The notes under the pieces: model-generated
What the model saw: only the letters and a program-made list of their open reading frames with translations
What the model was told of the DNA's origin: nothing
Database searches by the model: none
Source: Sphingomonas sp. MA1305
GTDB lineage: Bacteria; Pseudomonadota; Alphaproteobacteria; Sphingomonadales; Sphingomonadaceae
DNA: 64,000 nucleotides
Assembly (NCBI RefSeq): GCF_016107325.1
Contig: NZ_RCVT01000001.1
Coordinates: 1,426,001-1,490,000 of the forward strand
Direction of reading: 5' to 3'
Shown: positions 60,527 to 64,000 of the stretch, piece after piece
Layout of the letters: every line of letters starts with the position of its first letter
Position numbering within the stretch: position 1 is the stretch's first letter
Translations under genes and position numbers: made by a program

Positions 60527-61147
60527 ATGAGCATGACGGCGCCGGTCATCGAACCGGCCGACCTGAAGAAATATTCGGGTCTGCAACGGGCCGGCGCGCT
60601 GATGCTGGCGCTCGGCGAAACCCACGGCGCGCCGATCTGGGAGCAATTGTCGATCGACGAGGTGACCGAACTGTCGGGCTGCATCGCCCAGCTCGGCCGC
60701 GTGCCGTCTTCGGTGGTCGAGCATCTGCTGGTGCAGTTTTCCAGCGAGGTCGCCGGCATGGCGAACCTCCACGGCTCGTTCGATTCGACCGAGCGGCTGC
60801 TGCGCGCGGTGATGCCGGAGGATCGTGTCCGCGAGATCATGGACAATATCCGCGGCCCCTCCGGCCGGACGATGTGGGACAAATTGTCCAACGTCAGCGA
60901 GAGCCTGCTCGCCAATTACCTGAAGAACGAATATCCGCAGACCATCGCCGTGATCCTGCAGAAGCTCCGCCCCGATCACGCGGCGCGCGTGCTGGCCGAA
61001 TTGCCGCAGGAGCTGTTCGCGGAGGTGGTGCTGCGCATGCTGCGCATCAAGCCATCACGCAATGGCACGCCGAACACCGGTACCAATCGCACGACGACGC
61101 TGTCGGCGGCATGGATCGCCGCGAGGACGGTACTGTCGGTGCCATGA
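60527..61147 (+). pseudogene. fliG: FliG, flagellar motor switch protein, truncated at the C-terminus
   Basis: About 175 residues are clearly FliG N-terminal and middle domains: LKKYSGLQRAGALMLALGE, then EEVLRxx-like GPSGRTMWDKLSNVSESLLANYLKNEYPQTIAVIL (about residues 106-145), and LPQELFAEVVLRMLRIKP. Normal FliG is about 330 residues; from about residue 177 (near 61055) the sequence is unrelated (NGTPNTGTNRTTT) and is antisense to an XRE regulator. The C-terminal torque-generating domain is lost, so it cannot work as a motor switch protein. Confidence 0.85.
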
Positions 61148-61908
61148 TCGCCCTGACGCGGCGGCGGTGCCGAACGCGCAACGGTTTCAGCGCCAACGGC
61201 ACCCTCTTCGGTCTGAGGCGGGTTCGCCGCCAGTTCGTCCCGCAGCGATGCGATCCGCGCCCGCGTCTTGTCGCGGCGTACATCGACGCCGGCAATCAGC
61301 GGGATATGGCGGTCGTATTCACCGGCGTCAGCTGCCCGCAGCACCTGTTCCCGCAATGCGGCGACGCTGTCCGCACCCAGCATCTTGCAGACGGCGCGAA
61401 CGGCTTGCGCATTCCACCGGCCGATCGGCTTGAAGGCATTTTCGAGCCGCGACAGAATGACCGGAGCGATGCCGTACAGGCGTTCGACCTGCGGGATCGA
61501 CAGGCTGCGGTCCGCCTCGCGCCGGGCGCGGATCGCAGCGGCCAACAGCACGGCGAAGCGATCCTCCTCGATGTCCTCCTCGGTCCAGTCCTGCAGATCG
61601 ACCGCCCAGTCGGCGATGTCGAAATCGGGCGCGTCGATGTCGAGCAACAGCGCCTCGGGCGCGACGTCGAGCGCCGATGCGATGCGGCGCAGCTCGGCGG
61701 CCTTGGCGACGACCTCGCCCCGTTCGATCTTCGACAGTCGGACATAGGGGATGTCGGGCAATCGCGCCGCCAGGCCGAGCAAGGTCGGGATGCCGCACTG
61801 CCGCCGGACATCGCGGACCCGATTGGGAAAGACGATCGATCGATAACGGTCGATCTCTCCCGTTGCGGCCGCCTCCTCCGTCGCTGCGGACCTGTTCGTC
61901 TGTGGCAT
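60976..61908 (-). CDS. XRE-type regulator whose 3' end is replaced by antisense fliG
   Basis: The 310 residues hold a helix-turn-helix (about 38-95, LLGLAARLPDIPYVRLSKIERGEV, typical XRE), then helical DIADWAVDLQDWTEEDIEED and a second helix-turn-helix-like part (SIPQVERLYGIAPVILSRLENAF). From about residue 284 (near 61055) the tail (RSMRSTTSANSSCG) is simply the reverse strand of fliG. Its own C-terminus, possibly a signal-receiving domain, appears lost at the same junction. The ATG at 61908 is preferred; TTG at 61920 abuts a GGGGGG run. Confidence 0.7.
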   Translation of the reverse strand: MPQTNRSAATEEAAATGEIDRYRSIVFPNRVRDVRRQCGIPTLLGLAARLPDIPYVRLSKIERGEVVAKAAELRRIASALDVAPEALLLDIDAPDFDIADWAVDLQDWTEEDIEEDRFAVLLAAAIRARREADRSLSIPQVERLYGIAPVILSRLENAFKPIGRWNAQAVRAVCKMLGADSVAALREQVLRAADAGEYDRHIPLIAGVDVRRDKTRARIASLRDELAANPPQTEEGAVGAETVARSAPPPRQGDHGTDSTVLAAIHAADSVVVRLVPVFGVPLRDGLMRSMRSTTSANSSCGNSASTRAA

Positions 61909-62096
61909 CGCCGTGGCCAACCCCCCTCGTCACGCGCCCGTCCCGTCGCACGCGCCATCCTTGCAACCCAAGCATGGCATCGCGACGCGATACACGACCG
62001 CTCTGGCAGTTTCCCGCAAGACAAACAATTCAGAAGCGACAAGCACCTAGGGCTTAGGCTGGCGCCACCTTCGCGGCGGCCGTTCGTTATGGCGCG

Positions 62097-62372
62097 ATGA
62101 CCGACACGATCGCGGACCTGCAGATGCGTATGGAGGCCGCCGCGGCGGCGCTCGACTTCGAGGAGGCTCGCCGATTGCGCGACCGGATCGCTCTGATCCG
62201 CGGCGGTGCTTCCGAGAGCGAGGCGGCGGCCGTCGACGCGGTCGCGCTGACCCGTCAGCGGCCGGGCTCCATGGGTCTCGGCACCAGTCAGCAGCGCGTC
62301 GAGCCACGCGCCGGCTGGCGCCCCCCGCCCAAGCCCGATCCGATGACGCAGGGCCACCGCCGGCGGCGCTAG
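62097..62372 (+). CDS. Small UVR (UvrB/UvrC interaction) motif protein
   Basis: The 91 residues have an N-terminal UVR motif, a helical hairpin (IADLQMRMEAAAAALDFEEA then RRLRDRIALIR) as in the UvrB-UvrC contact site, and a disordered basic C-terminus (PRAGWRPPPKPDPM). Stand-alone UVR proteins occur in many alphaproteobacteria; the partner is unproven. The start is the ATG at 62097, with no strong Shine-Dalgarno. It diverges from the XRE regulator across 188 bp in which I see no clear signal. Confidence 0.75.
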   Translation: MTDTIADLQMRMEAAAAALDFEEARRLRDRIALIRGGASESEAAAVDAVALTRQRPGSMGLGTSQQRVEPRAGWRPPPKPDPMTQGHRRRR

Positions 62373-62480
62373 AGACCGGGCTGGCGCGAACCCGACAAGC
62401 GGAGCTTACCGCCGACGAAGACGAACTTGCGCCGATCGCCGGCAGTCTTCGGCTAGCTGCGGCGGCGGTACCGCACCGCC

Positions 62481-63230
62481 ATGAACCTGTCCCCCGATCC
62501 GATCATCCTGCTCGACCGCGTGTCGAAGCGCTTTCCCGACGGCACCGCTGCCTTGGCGGACGTGTCGCTGGCCGTGCCGCGCGGCGCGATGTTCGGCATC
62601 ATCGGGCGTTCTGGAGCAGGCAAGTCGACCCTGCTCCGCCTGATCAACGGCCTCGAGCAGCCGAGCGCCGGCACGGTGACGGTCGATGGCCTGTCCCTCG
62701 CCGGGGCGGATGCGGAGACGGTGCGAACGGTACGCCGCCGTGCCGCGATGATCTTCCAGTCCTTCGGCCTGCTCGCCAATCGCACGGTCGCCGCCAATGT
62801 CGCCTTGCCGCTCGAACTCGCCCGCATCCCCCACGCCGAGCGGCACGAACGGACCGCCGCGCTGCTGGCCCGCGTCGGTCTCGCCGACAAGGCCAACGTC
62901 CATCCCGCACGGCTGTCGGGTGGCCAACGCCAGCGGGTCGGCATCGCCCGCGCCCTCGCCACCCGGCCTGATATCCTTTTGTGCGACGAGGCAACCAGCG
63001 CGCTCGATCCGGAGACGACCCGTTCGGTGCTGGGTCTGCTGCGCGAGCTAAACCAGGAATTGGGACTGACTGTCGTGCTGATCACCCATGAAATGGCGGT
63101 GATCCGCGCCGTCTGCGATCGTGTCGCGGTGCTCGATGCCGGTCGTCTGGTCGAAAGCGGCACCACCGACGCCATGCTTGCCGATCCGGCCCACGGAACG
63201 ACGCTCGCCTTGCTTGGAGACGCGGCATGA
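62481..63230 (+). CDS. metN: MetN, ATPase of the methionine ABC importer
   Basis: The 249 residues have Walker A GRSGAGKST, Q-loop IFQSFGLLANRTV, signature LSGGQRQR and Walker [17 protein letters not shown], followed by H-loop LITHEMAVIR; the SFGLL and [10 protein letters not shown] sequences are typical of MetN. The C-terminal NIL/ACT regulatory domain of longer MetN proteins is absent, so transinhibition by methionine may be missing. It shares ATGA with metI. Confidence 0.9.
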   Translation: MNLSPDPIILLDRVSKRFPDGTAALADVSLAVPRGAMFGIIGRSGAGKSTLLRLINGLEQPSAGTVTVDGLSLAGADAETVRTVRRRAAMIFQSFGLLANRTVAANVALPLELARIPHAERHERTAALLARVGLADKANVHPARLSGGQRQRVGIARALATRPDILLCDEATSALDPETTRSVLGLLRELNQELGLTVVLITHEMAVIRAVCDRVAVLDAGRLVESGTTDAMLADPAHGTTLALLGDAA

Positions 63231-63892
63231 GCGGCTGGCTCGGCAACATCGTCTGGGGCGACATGCTGACCGCGAGCCGGGACACGCTGGTGATGCTGGG
63301 CGTGTCGCTGATCCTCACCATCCTCGTCGGCGTGCCGCTCGGTGTGCTGCTGTTCCTGACCGACCGCGGCCAGCTGGCGGAGCGCCGCTGGCTCAACCAA
63401 ACGGCCGGAATCCTCGTCAATGTGCTGCGCTCGGTCCCCTTCGTCATCTTGCTGATCGTCATGATCCCGCTGACGTTGCGGCTGGTCGGCACGTCTCTGG
63501 GAGTGGCGGGGGCAATCCCGCCGCTCGTCGTCGGTGCTGCTCCCTTCTACGCCCGGTTGGTCGAACAGGCACTGCGCGAGGTGCCGCGCGGCACGATCGA
63601 GGCGGTACAGGCGATGGGCGCCACGAAGTGGCAGGTCGTCACCAAGGCGTTGTTGCCGGAAGCGCTGCCCGGCCTCGTCGCGGGCGTGACCGTCACCGCC
63701 GTTGCGCTCGTCTCCTTCACCGCAATGGCCGGCGTGGTCGGGGCCGGCGGCCTCGGCGACCTTGCCATCCGCTATGGCTATCAGCGATTCCAGACGGACG
63801 TGATGCTCGTCACCGTCGCGCTGATGGTCGCCCTTGTCCAACTGCTCCAATATGGCGGCGACTGGCTCGCCCGCCGGCTGGACCATCGCTGA
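63227..63892 (+). CDS. metI: MetI, permease of the methionine ABC importer
   Basis: The 221 residues have about five helices and the MetI-type EAA loop EAVQAMGATKWQVVTKALLPEA. NVLRSVPFVILLIVMIPLT and GGLGDLAIRYGYQRF are family-specific. The ATG at 63227 overlaps the metN stop. Import of methionine and possibly its oxide is the expected activity. Confidence 0.93.
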   Translation: MSGWLGNIVWGDMLTASRDTLVMLGVSLILTILVGVPLGVLLFLTDRGQLAERRWLNQTAGILVNVLRSVPFVILLIVMIPLTLRLVGTSLGVAGAIPPLVVGAAPFYARLVEQALREVPRGTIEAVQAMGATKWQVVTKALLPEALPGLVAGVTVTAVALVSFTAMAGVVGAGGLGDLAIRYGYQRFQTDVMLVTVALMVALVQLLQYGGDWLARRLDHR

Positions 63893-63900
63893 GGTTGCCC

Positions 63901-64000
63901 ATGTTCCCCCGCCGGCTGCTGCTCACCGCCCTCCCCGCCCTGCTGCTCGCCGCCTGCGGTCACAAGGACAGCGACCCGCACCATCTCACCGTCGCCGCCA
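63901..64000 (+). CDS. metQ: MetQ-like methionine-binding lipoprotein (partial, cut by window edge)
   Basis: Only the first 33 residues are visible: MFPRRLLLTALPALLLAACG, a lipoprotein signal with lipobox LLAAC (Cys19), then HKDSDPHHLTVAA, the usual lead into the NlpA/MetQ fold. The ATG at 63901 is 8 bp after metI. Position completes metNIQ; the assignment rests mostly on context. Confidence 0.75.
   Translation, partial: MFPRRLLLTALPALLLAACGHKDSDPHHLTVAA

Overview
The window looks like chromosomal DNA of a sphingomonad (alphaproteobacterium, order Sphingomonadales, most likely Sphingomonas or a close relative). This rests on the high GC content, the DivL-like tyrosine pseudokinase, the AddAB and TamAB layouts, the AmgK-MurU recycling pair, RcnB and YitT proteins, and two large TonB-dependent receptors. 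No plasmid, prophage or CRISPR hallmark is visible.

Layout. 1-9728 (minus) is one tightly coupled run, divL-tsaE-amgK-murU-addB-addA, in which every gene overlaps the next; addA leaves the window at its left edge. 9873-20646 is housekeeping: ahcY with a 20-bp palindromic operator, yqgE, a peroxiredoxin, AMP nucleosidase, a Lys/Arg-rich membrane-anchored protein, a SIMPL protein, an ACE-like M2 peptidase, an alpha/beta hydrolase, a GFA-type zinc protein, YitT and asd. 20720-31391 (minus) is an envelope block: a GH18-CE4-GT2 fusion, a quinone reductase, and tamA-tamB. 31491-33314 is a cluster of small, poorly known genes around an S24-type repressor with a clear inverted-repeat operator. 33417-43693 holds a ZnuD-like receptor, a glutaryl-CoA dehydrogenase/CoA-transferase pair, an MFS sugar transporter, an orphan [2Fe-2S] subunit, an RcnB protein, a prolyl-4-hydroxylase-like oxygenase and recJ.

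43752-57240 is more accessory. It starts with tRNA-Glu and a decayed glycoside hydrolase family 2 remnant, then HxlR with a divergent reductase and GH43. An NdvA/ChvA-type glucan exporter follows, split by a one-base frameshift. Next come a complete sugar ABC importer (ATPase on plus, two permeases and binding protein on minus), a 1001-residue TonB receptor and a nitronate monooxygenase. 57257-61908 is a broken flagellar locus: flgB, a 913-residue beta-propeller-like protein, and a fliG that loses its C-terminal half at a junction where it meets the 3' end of a convergent XRE regulator. 62097-64000 holds a UVR-motif protein and metN-metI-metQ, cut by the right edge.

How the genes fit together. 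The left operon joins cell-cycle signalling, tRNA modification, peptidoglycan sugar recycling and double-strand-break repair. The central-right clusters suggest oligosaccharide uptake across the outer membrane (TonB receptor) and the inner membrane (ABC importer). The flagellar remnants suggest loss or rearrangement of motility genes here. Non-ATG starts recur: TTG for tamB, flgB, the sugar ATPase and probably the hydrolase; GTG for recJ, the CoA-transferase and the S24 repressor. In several cases Shine-Dalgarno position decided the start.
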